A DNA stretch of 64,000 nucleotides from NCBI GenBank assembly GCA_022826005.1, contig JAJDVT010000062.1, positions 32,889-96,888 on the forward strand. The letters are read 5' to 3'. A program made the translations under genes and the position numbers. The DNA comes from Gemmatimonadota bacterium. Its GTDB lineage: Bacteria; Gemmatimonadota; Gemmatimonadetes; Longimicrobiales; Gaopeijiaceae. Within the stretch, counting starts at the first letter, position 1. Each line of letters begins with the position of its first letter. Shown in pieces: positions 1 through 8,624 of the stretch. The notes under the pieces were generated by a model, which searched no databases, was not told where the DNA came from, and saw only the letters and a program-made list of their open reading frames with translations.

Positions 1-1
1 G

Positions 2-628
2 CCGCTGCCGCTGTTCGAGTCGGCGGAGCGCGACCGGTCGTCCCATCCCGAGCCGGCCCTCCCCGCGATGAGCGCGGGCGAACACGTGGCCGCCGACTAC
101 CGGAGCACGGGCCTGTCGCTCAAGCACCATCCCGTCGCGCTGCTGAGGCGCCGCCTGGACGAGCGCGGCGTGCTGCCCGCGAAGGATCTGGACGGGCTGA
201 ACGACGGGGACCGGACGGTCGTGGCGGGGATCGTGCTCACCAGGCAGCGCCCCGGGAAGGGGATCGTGATGTTCGTCACCCTCGAGGACGAGACCGGCAC
301 CGCCAACCTGGTCGTCTTCCCGTCCATCTACGAGAACCAGCGCCGCGACACCCTGACCGCCCGCCTGATGATGTGCCGCGGCAAGGTCCAGAAGGTGGAC
401 GGGGTGATCCACGTGATCGCGGAGAAGGTGACCTCGCTGAACGCGTGGCTGGAGGGGCTGGGGGCGGGGGGTGGGGAGGCGGTGGGGGGTGGGGAGGGGG
501 GTCGCCGTGAGGCCGCGGAGGGCGCGGTCGCGGGTGCGGCGGACGGGCCGCCAGGTGCGGGGATCGCAGCCGGGCGAGGGGGTGGGGAGGGGGGGTCGTT
601 TGTGGGGCGGGGGCGGTTTTTTCACTAG
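2..628 (+). CDS. dnaE2: Error-prone DNA polymerase DnaE2, C-terminal part (5' end outside window)
   Basis: The reading frame is open from the left edge and encodes the C-terminal part of the DnaE2 (ImuC) alpha subunit of the SOS-inducible ImuA-ImuB-DnaE2 mutasome. The stretch LPLFESAE near the start, HPVALLR, and the OB-fold segment with LTRQRPGKGIVMFVTLEDE and NLVVFPSIYE are typical of the family's C-terminal nucleic-acid-binding domain. The last ~55 residues are a Gly/Ala-rich low-complexity tail coded by G-runs, ending in RGRFFH, which resembles the usual short R-D-F-H type ending, so the tail looks like an internal expansion. imuA and imuB would be expected upstream, outside the window. 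Confidence 0.9.
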   Translation, partial: PLPLFESAERDRSSHPEPALPAMSAGEHVAADYRSTGLSLKHHPVALLRRRLDERGVLPAKDLDGLNDGDRTVVAGIVLTRQRPGKGIVMFVTLEDETGTANLVVFPSIYENQRRDTLTARLMMCRGKVQKVDGVIHVIAEKVTSLNAWLEGLGAGGGEAVGGGEGGRREAAEGAVAGAADGPPGAGIAAGRGGGEGGSFVGRGRFFH

Positions 629-781
629 ACGAGGATTCGGTTCCTGAACTCGTCCCATCTGGCTATGTCAGCGCCCCTTGGATCCCTCGATCTTCCATTT
701 GCCAGCCTCAGCCACTGGCAATCCTCTTCAAGGGTCATTGACAAATGGAGATTGCCATAACCAAAATGATTGGAGACAGTT

Positions 782-982
782 TTGCCGACCGTCAGAGAAG
801 CTATCCGACTACTGGAGAGGGATGGATGGCGCTTGGTGCGAGTTCGCGGAAGTCATCGCATTCTCAAGCACCCAGCCAAAAGGGGGATCGTGGTTGTCGC
901 AGGAAAGCCGGGGGCTGATCTCCCATTGGGAAAATGGAAGAGCATCCTGAAGCAAGCGGACCTGAAGCCGAGGAGCACCTGA
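782..982 (+). CDS. hicA: HicA-family toxin
   Basis: This 66-residue protein matches the HicA mRNA interferase family: an N-terminal helix (EAIRLLERDGW), then RVRGSHRILKHP with the catalytic His in the G-S-H motif, then a hydrophobic strand and a Lys-rich tail. HicA is a dsRNA-binding-fold ribonuclease that cleaves mRNA unless bound by HicB. I chose the TTG at 782 because GGAG lies six bases upstream; a TTG at 770, directly behind an in-frame stop, would add four residues. It overlaps hicB by one base (TGATG), so the two are translationally coupled. Confidence 0.85.
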   Translation: MPTVREAIRLLERDGWRLVRVRGSHRILKHPAKRGIVVVAGKPGADLPLGKWKSILKQADLKPRST

Positions 983-1206
983 TGCAATACACCGTCGTGA
1001 TCGAAAAGGGGGCCACCAGCTACGGAGCCCATGTCCTGGAGCTTCCCGGCTGTGTCGCGGCGGCGGAAACCCGAGAGGAAGTATCCACCCTGATCCACGA
1101 GGCCATCCGGCTCTACGTCGAAGAGCTCAAGAAGGACGGGCTTCCGATTCCCGGGCGCTCTTCGACCGAACCCGGTCGGCTTGTGGATCTCCACTCGGGA
1201 GGATGA
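982..1206 (+). CDS. hicB: HicB-family antitoxin
   Basis: This 74-residue HicB antitoxin has the degraded RNase H-like fold of the family: QYTVVIEKG, then YGAHVLELPGCVAAAET and the helix TLIHEAIRLYVEELKKDG. It neutralises HicA and normally autoregulates the operon. The ATG at 982 overlaps the hicA stop, and the protein begins right at the conserved first strand, which supports this start over the longer frame from 934. It lacks an obvious C-terminal DNA-binding domain, as in short HicB forms; repression may then need the HicAB complex. Confidence 0.85.
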   Translation: MQYTVVIEKGATSYGAHVLELPGCVAAAETREEVSTLIHEAIRLYVEELKKDGLPIPGRSSTEPGRLVDLHSGG

Positions 1207-1236
1207 AGAACGCAGAGCGCTATCCGACGCCGCGAT

Positions 1237-3618
1237 TCACCGCAGACACGGTTCGGCGTCGGCTGCGGACGCGGGGTGGATCACGCGCTGCACGAGTCCG
1301 CCCCGGCCGTCGTCCTGCCACTGGACCTGCAGTCCCCTGGCCGCCAGCTGGGTCCCCGCCGAACTCTCGCCGAGCGGCACCACGTTGAAGTCCCCGTGGA
1401 CCGCCTGGGTCTCGACCGCGAAGAGGTGGTCGCGCACCGTCGCATGGTCGATCCCACCCGTGGATTCGATCGACGCCCGCAACGCCTCCGACAGCAGCTC
1501 CACAGCGCCGAACCCGCTCGCCGCCTGGAAATCGGGTACCTCCCCGAACGCCGTCCGGTACCTCTCCACGAACGTCGCGTTGTCCGAGATCGCTCCGGCC
1601 GTGGCGATCGTGGACAGCCAGCCCGTGTAGCCCACCACGCAGCGCGCCAGCTCGCCCACCTGGTCCGGGAAGTCCGGCACGGCGGCCCCGACCGCCCAGC
1701 TCATCATCGCGGGCGAGTACCCGGCGGCTGCGGCACCCTTCGTCAGCCCGATCGCGTCGGGGGAATAGCCGCCGCCGATGAAGAGGTCGGCTTCCGCTTC
1801 ACCGGCCGCCGCGGCGATGGCCTCGTAGTCCGCGCCGTCCGGGAAGGACCGGTCGAAAACCAGATCCAGGCCATGGTGGGCCGCCGCCGCGCGCACGCCT
1901 TCGGCGACCGCCCTCGGGAAGTCCGAATCGTGGAACGCCAGCGCGACCGTCTCCAGCCCGGCGTCGGCGGCGACCTCGACGGAACCGGTCAGGAAGTTCC
2001 GGGCCGTGTTCTGCATCTGCACGGTCCACCTCCGATTCCGACCCTCCCATATCTCGGGCGCGGCCGCAAGCGCGGCGACGAGGGGCCAACCGGCCGCCTC
2101 GGTGATGGGGACGACGGCCTTGGTGACAGTGCTGGAGTACGGCCCCAGAACCGCGTCGACCGAGTCGCCGGATACGAAATCGAAGTACAGTTCGGCGGCT
2201 CGACTCGCGTTGCTCCCGTCGTCGCGCAGCACCAGACGGACCGGCCTGCCGTCGATGCCGCCGGACTCGTTGAGCATTTCCACGGCCAACCCGTAGCCGT
2301 TCGCCATCTTCCGGCCGTCCGAACCGAGAGGGCCGGTCAGCGAGGCGGTCGCGGCGACCACGATCTCCGGAGGCGGGTTGCTGCAGGCCTCGCCGTCGGC
2401 CATTCCGTCCGGGTAGATCACGCGCTGCACGAGCCCGCCCCGTCCGTCGTCCTGCCATTGGAGCTGCAGGCGCACCAGCAGCTGCTGGCTGCCCGCGTCC
2501 GGTTCGCCGAGAGGCACCACGCCGAACGGCCCCAGCACCGTCTCGGTGGACGTTGAGAAGAGGTGGTCCCGCAACTCGTCCTCCCGGATTTCGCCGGTCG
2601 CCGACTGCGAGGCCATGGCCGCCTCGGCGAGCAGCTCCACGGCCCCGAACCCGGCCGCGGCGGTGTAGCCGGGCGTCACGCCATAGGCCTCCTCGTAGCG
2701 TCGCACGAAGTCCGCGCTGCCGGCGAGCCGCCCGGACGTGTCGAGCGAAGCGGCCCACGGAGCGTTCCCTATCACGCAGCGGGCCAGATCGACCCCCACC
2801 CGATCGGGAAAGTCGGGCTCGGCGGGCCCGACGGACCAGCTGGACAGGAGCGGCGAGTAGCCGACGTCCGCCGCCGCCCTGGTGAAGGCCACCGCGTCGT
2901 CGGTGTAGCCGCCGCCCACGAAGAGGTCGGCCCTCAGGTCGCGCGCCCGGGCCGCAAGTCCGGCATGGTCCGCGCCCCCGATGGGGTATTTCTCGTCCAG
3001 CACCAGGCTCATGCCCTGCTCGGCCACCGCGTCGCGCACCCCTGCGGCCGCCGATACGGGGAACCGCGAGTCCTCGTAGACCAGGGCGACCGTCTCGGCG
3101 CCCTCCCTCGCCCCGATGACGACCGACCCGCTCAGGTTGTCGCGGGCGTTGTTCATCATCTGCACGCTCCAACGGCGGCTCTGCCCGTCCCAGATCGTGT
3201 GGGACGCCGCCAGCGGAGTGATCAGAGGCCTGCCCGCCGCTTCGACCACCGGGACCACGGCACCCGTGACCGAACTCGCGTAGGGACCGATCAGCAGATC
3301 GACCGAATCCGAGGCCGCGAGCTCCCGGTAGATTTCGGCGGCCAGACCGGGATCGCTGCGGTCGTCGCGCAGCAGGAGCCGCACGGGCCGTCCGCCGATT
3401 CCGCCGACGTCGTTCAGCATCTCCACCGCCAGCCGGAAACCCCGCTCCATGTTCCTCCCCTCCGTGCTCAGCGGTCCGGTTGCCGCCCGGGTTCCCGCGA
3501 TCGTGATGGGGGATTCGTCGGGCGGCGTCAGGACGGTGTCCGTGCACGACGCGACGGCGGCCGCGAAGAGGAGGGTGGCGGCGGGTCTCGCGATGGCTCC
3601 TGGCCTGCATCCGGTCAT
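1237..3618 (-). CDS. Lipoprotein with two tandem ABC-type branched-chain amino-acid-binding domains
   Basis: The 793-residue product starts with a lipoprotein signal (lipobox VASC near residue 25) and contains two copies of the Peripla_BP_6 (LivJ-like) fold, about residues 38-405 and 417-790. Both copies carry the same landmarks: TGPL near the start, LAVEMLN with GGI and GRPVRL, LRDD, an IGPY or LGPY strand, RRW, an ADLF(V/I)GGGY strand, and closing GGLVQRVI. No permease or ATPase gene is adjacent, so it may be an orphan receptor or binding protein rather than part of a local transporter. The start follows AAGGAA. A fused pair is unusual, since LivJ-like proteins are normally single-domain and about 380 residues long. 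Confidence 0.85.
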   Translation of the reverse strand: MTGCRPGAIARPAATLLFAAAVASCTDTVLTPPDESPITIAGTRAATGPLSTEGRNMERGFRLAVEMLNDVGGIGGRPVRLLLRDDRSDPGLAAEIYRELAASDSVDLLIGPYASSVTGAVVPVVEAAGRPLITPLAASHTIWDGQSRRWSVQMMNNARDNLSGSVVIGAREGAETVALVYEDSRFPVSAAAGVRDAVAEQGMSLVLDEKYPIGGADHAGLAARARDLRADLFVGGGYTDDAVAFTRAAADVGYSPLLSSWSVGPAEPDFPDRVGVDLARCVIGNAPWAASLDTSGRLAGSADFVRRYEEAYGVTPGYTAAAGFGAVELLAEAAMASQSATGEIREDELRDHLFSTSTETVLGPFGVVPLGEPDAGSQQLLVRLQLQWQDDGRGGLVQRVIYPDGMADGEACSNPPPEIVVAATASLTGPLGSDGRKMANGYGLAVEMLNESGGIDGRPVRLVLRDDGSNASRAAELYFDFVSGDSVDAVLGPYSSTVTKAVVPITEAAGWPLVAALAAAPEIWEGRNRRWTVQMQNTARNFLTGSVEVAADAGLETVALAFHDSDFPRAVAEGVRAAAAHHGLDLVFDRSFPDGADYEAIAAAAGEAEADLFIGGGYSPDAIGLTKGAAAAGYSPAMMSWAVGAAVPDFPDQVGELARCVVGYTGWLSTIATAGAISDNATFVERYRTAFGEVPDFQAASGFGAVELLSEALRASIESTGGIDHATVRDHLFAVETQAVHGDFNVVPLGESSAGTQLAARGLQVQWQDDGRGGLVQRVIHPASAADAEPCLR

Positions 3619-4191
3619 TGGGGCGTTCCTTGTCGGTATACGGTCGAAGGGACCCTCGGCGCGCGGCCAAGGGGCCGTGCCCGATCGCGTGGGCGCGATG
3701 ACGTAGTGGCGGCGGCGAAGGCCCGCTGCCCGGTCGGCGCGTCGCTCGCCGCATGGGTTTCGGGCCGCTTCCCCGAGTGAACCGGAATGGCCCGTCCTGT
3801 GTAACGGAATATACGGTTGATGCGGTCAGTGTGGCGCTCGGGCTCGGACGGGGCGATTTACCCCGACTTCAAGTCATCCGACACCTGGGACAGCTTTTCG
3901 TCCACAGCTTCTTCACCGGGAGCTTCGGTGCTCCCTGTTGGAAGTCGGGCGGGGAAGCCGGGAAAGCGCCGCATCCGCCAAAGTGCTCCGGCCCAGGCCG
4001 GTGGCCGACACGATCCGCCTGTCTCCGGACAACACCCCGGGAACCAACCCCCTCCTTCGGTGTACTAAGAACTTAGTTGACACTCGGCAGCCGGCCCCGG
4101 AATCTCCCTTCGCTGGCTCCCCACACGCGGCCCTCCCGCCGGCGAAGGGACCCACGGCACCGCTGCAGCCCACGGCCAGGAGGCGTACACC
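3619..4191. other. Divergent intergenic region, no gene seen
   Basis: These 573 bases separate the divergent binding-protein lipoprotein gene and the propeller gene at 4192. No frame here looks like a real protein. The region should contain both promoters. The only clear signal is the perfect palindrome at 4064-4077, overlapping a TTGACA hexamer at 4077-4082. The stretch 3790-3850 is noticeably less GC-rich than its surroundings and may hold the minus-strand promoter. Confidence 0.6.
4064..4077. promoter_or_regulatory. Perfect palindrome overlapping a TTGACA hexamer (candidate operator and -35)
   Basis: The sequence ACTAAG-AA-CTTAGT is a perfect 6-bp inverted repeat with a 2-base spacer. Its last T begins TTGACA (4077-4082), an exact sigma70-type -35 hexamer; a convincing -10 at the right distance is not visible (GAATCT at 4100). 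The layout, 115 bp ahead of the propeller gene at 4192, fits a repressor site covering a promoter. The regulator family cannot be named from this alone. Confidence 0.45.
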
Positions 4192-5397
4192 ATGCCCCGC
4201 GCACCACTCCCCATCATCCTCGCCATCGTCCTCTCGTCCTGCGTCGCCGAATCGCCCCCCGGCAACCCCATCCGCGAGACGCTCCCCAACGGCGCCCTCC
4301 TGGTGCGCTATCCGGACCTGCCAGCCATCGACTCGGCGGGCCCCGAAGTCACCGACGCCCGGGTGGCCCTCCGCTTCGGCAGCCGCGATGGGACCAACCC
4401 CGACCTCACCTTTTCCGACATCCGGGGCATTCAGGCCGACAGCGACGGCAACATCTACGTGCTGGACCAACAGGCCGTCGAGGTCCGCGTCTTCGACCCC
4501 GGCGGTGAGTACCTGCGCACGATCGCGCGGCGCGGACAGGGTCCCGGTGAGATTGTCGAAGCCAACGGGATCCTCCTTTCGGGCGACACCCTGCTGTGGA
4601 TGCACGATCACGGCCAGTACCAGATCATCGGGGTCGATCCCGAGGGCGTCGAGGTGCGCCGTTTCCCGAAACCGGTCGACCAATACCGTGGCTACTGGAG
4701 CGGATCGTTCGACTCAAGGGGCCGCTACTGGAGAAAAGTCTCCCATCGGGACGACGCGGCGACCTACAGCGACGAGGGCGTCAACACGACTGCCGCGCGG
4801 GACTACTACAGGTCCTACGACCTGGCCGGCGGAGCCGTCGATTCCGTCTTCCTGGGCGCAAGCACGAGCCGGTCCTACTCCTACGTTTTCGCCGGGGGCA
4901 CCGGGTTTCTGCGCATTCCGTTCCAGTCCGGCAACCTGTCGGCCGTGAACCCAGCCGGCGGCTTCTGGCACGCGCACGGCGCCACGTACCGGATCACCCG
5001 GACCGGAGAGGACGGGGACACCCTGGTCGTGATCGAGGCGGGGCTGCCCGTCCAGCGGGTGACGGCCGCCGACCGGTCCTCGTATGTCGAGGGGATAGTC
5101 GAGGGCCAGCCGGATCTGCGCCGTCACGCCGAGGCGGTCGCGGCCGTCATGCCGGACGTGAAACCCATCGTCACGAGCCTCTTCGTGGACGACGAAGGAC
5201 GGCTGTGGGCGGAGCGGGCGACTCCAGACGAAGTCCCCGCCTTCTACGACCGGTTCTCCGAGGACGGCGACTATCTGGGATCGGTGCGCCTCGCATTCGA
5301 ACCCGGAAGGCGAATCTGGGTCCGGCACGGGAACATCTACACCTGGGTCGTGGACGAGATGGACATTCCCTACGTGGTGCGGGCGCCACTGTCGTGA
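4192..5397 (+). CDS. 6-bladed beta-propeller lipoprotein
   Basis: The 401-residue protein begins with a short lipoprotein signal (MPRAPLPIILAIVLSSC) and then NHL-like propeller repeats: DSDGNIYVLD, VRVFDPGGEYLRTI, GQGPGEI, and later DDEGRLWAERATP and WVVDEMDIPYVV. The D-x-x-G-N-I-Y-V-L-D and R-x-G-x-G-P-G-E-F/I motifs define the 6-bladed propeller family common in Bacteroidota and Gemmatimonadota. Function is unknown; exported propellers of this kind are usually binding or scaffold modules. An AGGAG lies just upstream of the ATG. It is one of six loci of this family in the window. Confidence 0.85.
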   Translation: MPRAPLPIILAIVLSSCVAESPPGNPIRETLPNGALLVRYPDLPAIDSAGPEVTDARVALRFGSRDGTNPDLTFSDIRGIQADSDGNIYVLDQQAVEVRVFDPGGEYLRTIARRGQGPGEIVEANGILLSGDTLLWMHDHGQYQIIGVDPEGVEVRRFPKPVDQYRGYWSGSFDSRGRYWRKVSHRDDAATYSDEGVNTTAARDYYRSYDLAGGAVDSVFLGASTSRSYSYVFAGGTGFLRIPFQSGNLSAVNPAGGFWHAHGATYRITRTGEDGDTLVVIEAGLPVQRVTAADRSSYVEGIVEGQPDLRRHAEAVAAVMPDVKPIVTSLFVDDEGRLWAERATPDEVPAFYDRFSEDGDYLGSVRLAFEPGRRIWVRHGNIYTWVVDEMDIPYVVRAPLS

Positions 5398-5422
5398 TCC
5401 TGTCCGCGGCGAGACTGGCCCC

Positions 5423-5992
5423 CTACTCCTCATCCCCCAGAAACCCGCACAGCGCGAACACGTCCACCCCCAGCCCCCGCAGCCGTTCCGCCCCCGGCAA
5501 CTCCGGCAGGTCCACCACGAAGCCGGCTCCCACCACCGCCCCTCCCTGGCCCCGGATCAGCTCCACCGCCGCGGCTGCCGTACCACCCGTCGCCAGCAGA
5601 TCGTCGATCAGCAGCACCCGCGCGCCCTGGGTGATAGCGACAGCCTGCATCTCGACCCGCGCGCTTCCGTACTCCAGGTCGTAGTCGACGCCACTCACCT
5701 CCCCGGGCAGCTTCCCCCCCTTCCTCACTGGAACGAACCCCACGCCCAGCTCCTGCGCGACCGGCGCGCCGAAGATGAAGCCGCGCGACTCGATCCCCAC
5801 CACGACCTCCGCGCCCGCCCCGCGAAACCGGTCCGCGAGCGCCGCCGTCGCCGCGCGGAATCCGGCGGCGTCCTCCGTCAGCCCCATCACGTCCCGGAAG
5901 CGTATTCCCGGCATGGGGAAGTCCGGCACCGCGCGGATCAGGGACTTGATGCGCGCTGCAAGGCGTTCGTCGCGATGCGTTCCGCTAATCAT
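5423..5992 (-). CDS. apt: Adenine phosphoribosyltransferase
   Basis: The 189-residue protein is a standard-length Apt, converting adenine and PRPP to AMP and pyrophosphate in purine salvage in the cytoplasm. Visible motifs are the N-terminal PDFPMPGIRFRD, the adenine-site ESRGFIFG, the flexible loop VRKGGKLPG, and the PRPP-binding VLLIDDLLATGGT. I chose the ATG at 5992 because GGGAGA lies 6 bases upstream and the protein then begins like other Apts; the frame stays open for another 104 codons but those look non-coding. It is convergent with the propeller gene at 4192. Confidence 0.95.
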   Translation of the reverse strand: MISGTHRDERLAARIKSLIRAVPDFPMPGIRFRDVMGLTEDAAGFRAATAALADRFRGAGAEVVVGIESRGFIFGAPVAQELGVGFVPVRKGGKLPGEVSGVDYDLEYGSARVEMQAVAITQGARVLLIDDLLATGGTAAAAVELIRGQGGAVVGAGFVVDLPELPGAERLRGLGVDVFALCGFLGDEE

Positions 5993-6181
5993 GGCTTTCT
6001 CCCGGGATGTCGGCCGCTGACCGTCAGCTCCCCGCGTTGCACCACCGACCCTGGAAGTACCGCCCGTCACGCCGACAGGACAACCCCTCCCTCGGCAGTC
6101 CGCTTCCAACTGGCAGCAGACAAGCGGATTCCACATCCTTAATCCGAGAAACCGACCTTCCGCCAGGCCGAGGCAACTTCG

Positions 6182-7375
6182 ATGACCAGGGTATTGATTG
6201 TCGCGCTGCTCGGTGCCGCATGCACCGGCCCAGGTCCCTCCGATAGCACCGGGGCCGAGACCGCTCAGAACAGGATCTCGGAGCCGGTGGGTTCCGAACA
6301 ACAACTGTCGCTTGTGGAGGAATTGCGGATCGGGAGTGCGCTGGACGGCGATCAGGCAGAACAGCTCACTCAGGTAATCGGTGTCGAGATTGGGCCGGAT
6401 GGGGAGATCTATTCCCTGAGCGGGAGCGACAATGACGTGCGCGTCTTCTCTGCCGCGGGAGACTTCCTCCGCTCATGGGGCCGTCGTGGCGAGGGTCCCG
6501 GGGACTTCCAGAGGCCGCATGACCTGGCCGTAGCGCGAGACACCGTCGCGATTACCGATGGCGGTCGTGTTCACTTTTTCGATCTCGGCGGCAACTTCCT
6601 CAACGCCGTGTGGCCGGGAGGATAACCCGGCCGGTACTCGGTAGCCACCATTCTCTCCACGGACCTGGGTTGGCTTGTCGGTCTCGGTCTCCCTCGGTTC
6701 GCAGGGGCCAGACGGGGCCCAACGGTCCCGCAAGAGGTTCGTTACCTGGACCCGGCCAGTGGTGCACTGGGCGAAGCGATCATCACCTACGACAGGGAGC
6801 CGGACAGGGTCGAGGTGTCATCGGGAGGGTTGATCACCCCCGCGTTTGCCCGCTTTGTCGACCATGGCGTGGACCGCGACGGCAACATCTACCTGTCGGA
6901 TGGCATGGACTATGGGATGTCGGTCTACAGCCCTGAAGGTGTGCTGAGACGCACCGTAAGGATGGATGTGGAGCCCGTCCCGGTTACGGACGACATGCTC
7001 GAGGAGGTTCGGCGGGCGGCTCTGGAGAGCTGCCGGATTCCCGGAAGGAGGCGGCTCTGCGAACGGCCCGGCGGGTACCTCGACACGGGGCTTCCAGCGG
7101 TCCTCGCCAACGCCAACCGGCAGGTTCCGGCGTTCAGCCGGTTTCTCGTGGCTCCGGACGGACACCTGCTCATACGGCGGGTGGATCTCGTTTGGGATCA
7201 GGCCGGGGAAGCTGATCCCAGGCCTTATGACCTGATCTCTCCGGATGGCCGGTTCTTGGGCCGGGTCGCGATCCCGGCGGACTTCCGGCCGCTGATTCTG
7301 CGGGATGGGCGGGTCTTCGGGACCGTAGCGGACGAGTTGGATGTTCCTTATATCGTGAAGTACCGGCTGGAATGA
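6182..7375 (+). pseudogene. 6-bladed beta-propeller lipoprotein interrupted by one in-frame stop
   Basis: The frame encodes a lipoprotein signal (LLGAACT), propeller repeats (IGPDGEIYSL, VRVFSAAGDFLRSWG, RGEGPGDF, then DRDGNIYLSDG and VADELDVPYIV) over 397 codons, matching the intact 401-residue paralogue at 4192. A single TAA at 6623-6625 breaks it; the frame on both sides continues in phase with no other stop, so this is one nonsense change rather than a frameshift. Without readthrough the product is a 147-residue fragment. The ATG follows GAGG. The 3' end overlaps the next frame by ATGA. Confidence 0.8.
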
Positions 7376-7799
7376 CCCTCCCCCTCATCCTCGCGGCTCT
7401 CACCCTCGCCGCCTGGCTGTCCCTCGCGATCCGCCGCCCTGCTCAGCCACGACAAGGTTCCCCGCCTGCTACAGCCTCTTCATGGTGACGGGCTCCACCG
7501 TCTCTCTTGCCTGGCTCGCCGCCGGGCCGATCGTGATGGCGCCGCTGCTGCTGGCGACCGGCCAGCCCCTTGCCGGAGCGCTCTATGCGGCCTGCCCGGT
7601 CATCTGCTGGGCGGCGGCTACGACCGTTTCAAGGGACAACTCCTACCCGTGGTGGTACGTACTCCCATTCCCGCTGGCCGTGATTGTGATTGTTTTCACA
7701 ATCTGGCGCTCCACGCTTCTCACGATCTTCCGCGGCGTTTCGTGGGGTGGTCCGCCGGTGTCGCTGGCGGAGCTGAAGAAGGCGCGAATCAGGCGGTAA
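7372..7799 (+). pseudogene. Glycosyltransferase remnant with catalytic domain deleted
   Basis: An ATG overlapping the previous stop (ATGA) opens MTLPLILAALTLAAWLSLA, a membrane-anchor start like those of hopanoid-associated family 2 glycosyltransferases, but the frame ends after about 38 codons at 7488. A second frame, from about 7440 to 7799, supplies a C-terminal half typical of the same enzymes: two or three membrane helices, then IWRSTLLTIFRGVSWGG and VSLAELKKARIRR. The ~250-residue GT-A catalytic domain that should lie between is missing and the halves are out of phase. A separate 105-residue membrane protein from the ATG at 7482 is the alternative reading. Confidence 0.5.
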
Positions 7800-7839
7800 C
7801 CCGGTTCGCCGACGCCCGCGCCGCAACGTATGTTTCGGC

Positions 7840-8580
7840 ATGCTCCTCAACTGCGACATGGGCGAAAGCTACGGGCCCTGGGAGAAGGGTGCCGACGCCG
7901 CGGTGATGCCGCTGATCGACTGGGCCAACATCGCCTGCGGGGGCCACGCGGGGGATCCCGACACGATGGCCCGCACGCTCGGACTGGCCGCCAGGCACGG
8001 TGTGAAGCCGGGAGCCCACCCGGGCTACCCCGACCGGCGCAACTTCGGTCGTCTGCGGCTGGACTGGCCGATCGACTCGCTGATCCTGGAGATCCAGGCG
8101 CAGATCGGGGCGCTGCAGGCCGTTGCTACCGCGCTCGGCTCACCGCTGAACCATGTTAAACCGCATGGGGCCCTGTATCTGGCCATGATGAACGACGACA
8201 GGCTGCTGAAGAGGCTGGCGGAAGGGGTTGCGGCGGTGGATGGTTCGCTCGCCTTCGTGCTGCAGGCGACGCCGGATCGCGATCGGCATGCGCAGCTACT
8301 CGAGCACACGGGACTCCGGCTGGTGTTCGAGGCTTTCGCGGATCGCGCCTACGGGGAAGACGGACGTCTGCGGCCGCGGTCGGCCGAGGGAGCCGTTCTG
8401 ACGGACCCCGACGCGGTCGTTGCTCATGTGAACCGTCTCCTGGATGGGTTGGTGGACACCCCCGCAGGTCCGGTGACGGTGGCGGCCGAGACCCTCTGTG
8501 TGCACGGCGACAACCCCTCTGCCCTTGAATCGCTGCGCCGCATTCGGCAGCTCGTTCCGCGCCCGGCGGTCGGTGGATAA
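7840..8580 (+). CDS. pxpA: 5-oxoprolinase subunit PxpA (LamB/YcsF family)
   Basis: This 246-residue protein is the LamB/YcsF-family subunit of prokaryotic 5-oxoprolinase, which opens 5-oxoproline to glutamate using ATP. The family's signature is intact: MLLNCDMGESYGPW at the start, DWANIACGGHAGDP, KPGAHPGYPD, VKPHGALY and the late ETLCVHGDNP. It is the first gene of a pxpA-pxpB-pxpC operon, with all three subunits present, so pathway assignment is secure. The length is normal for the family. Confidence 0.95.
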   Translation: MLLNCDMGESYGPWEKGADAAVMPLIDWANIACGGHAGDPDTMARTLGLAARHGVKPGAHPGYPDRRNFGRLRLDWPIDSLILEIQAQIGALQAVATALGSPLNHVKPHGALYLAMMNDDRLLKRLAEGVAAVDGSLAFVLQATPDRDRHAQLLEHTGLRLVFEAFADRAYGEDGRLRPRSAEGAVLTDPDAVVAHVNRLLDGLVDTPAGPVTVAAETLCVHGDNPSALESLRRIRQLVPRPAVGG

Positions 8581-8624
8581 TCCGCGCGTGGCGGAGAGGG
8601 CGCCGAGGCGCCGGGCTGGCTAGC

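Noticed and set aside
1799..3754. Very long alternative minus-strand frame over the binding-protein gene
   Set aside because: It is Arg/Pro/Gly-rich, lacks motifs and overlaps a well-supported gene; it is a shadow frame of GC-rich DNA. The same applies to long frames at 15709-17046, 34190-36142, 45542-46303 and others.
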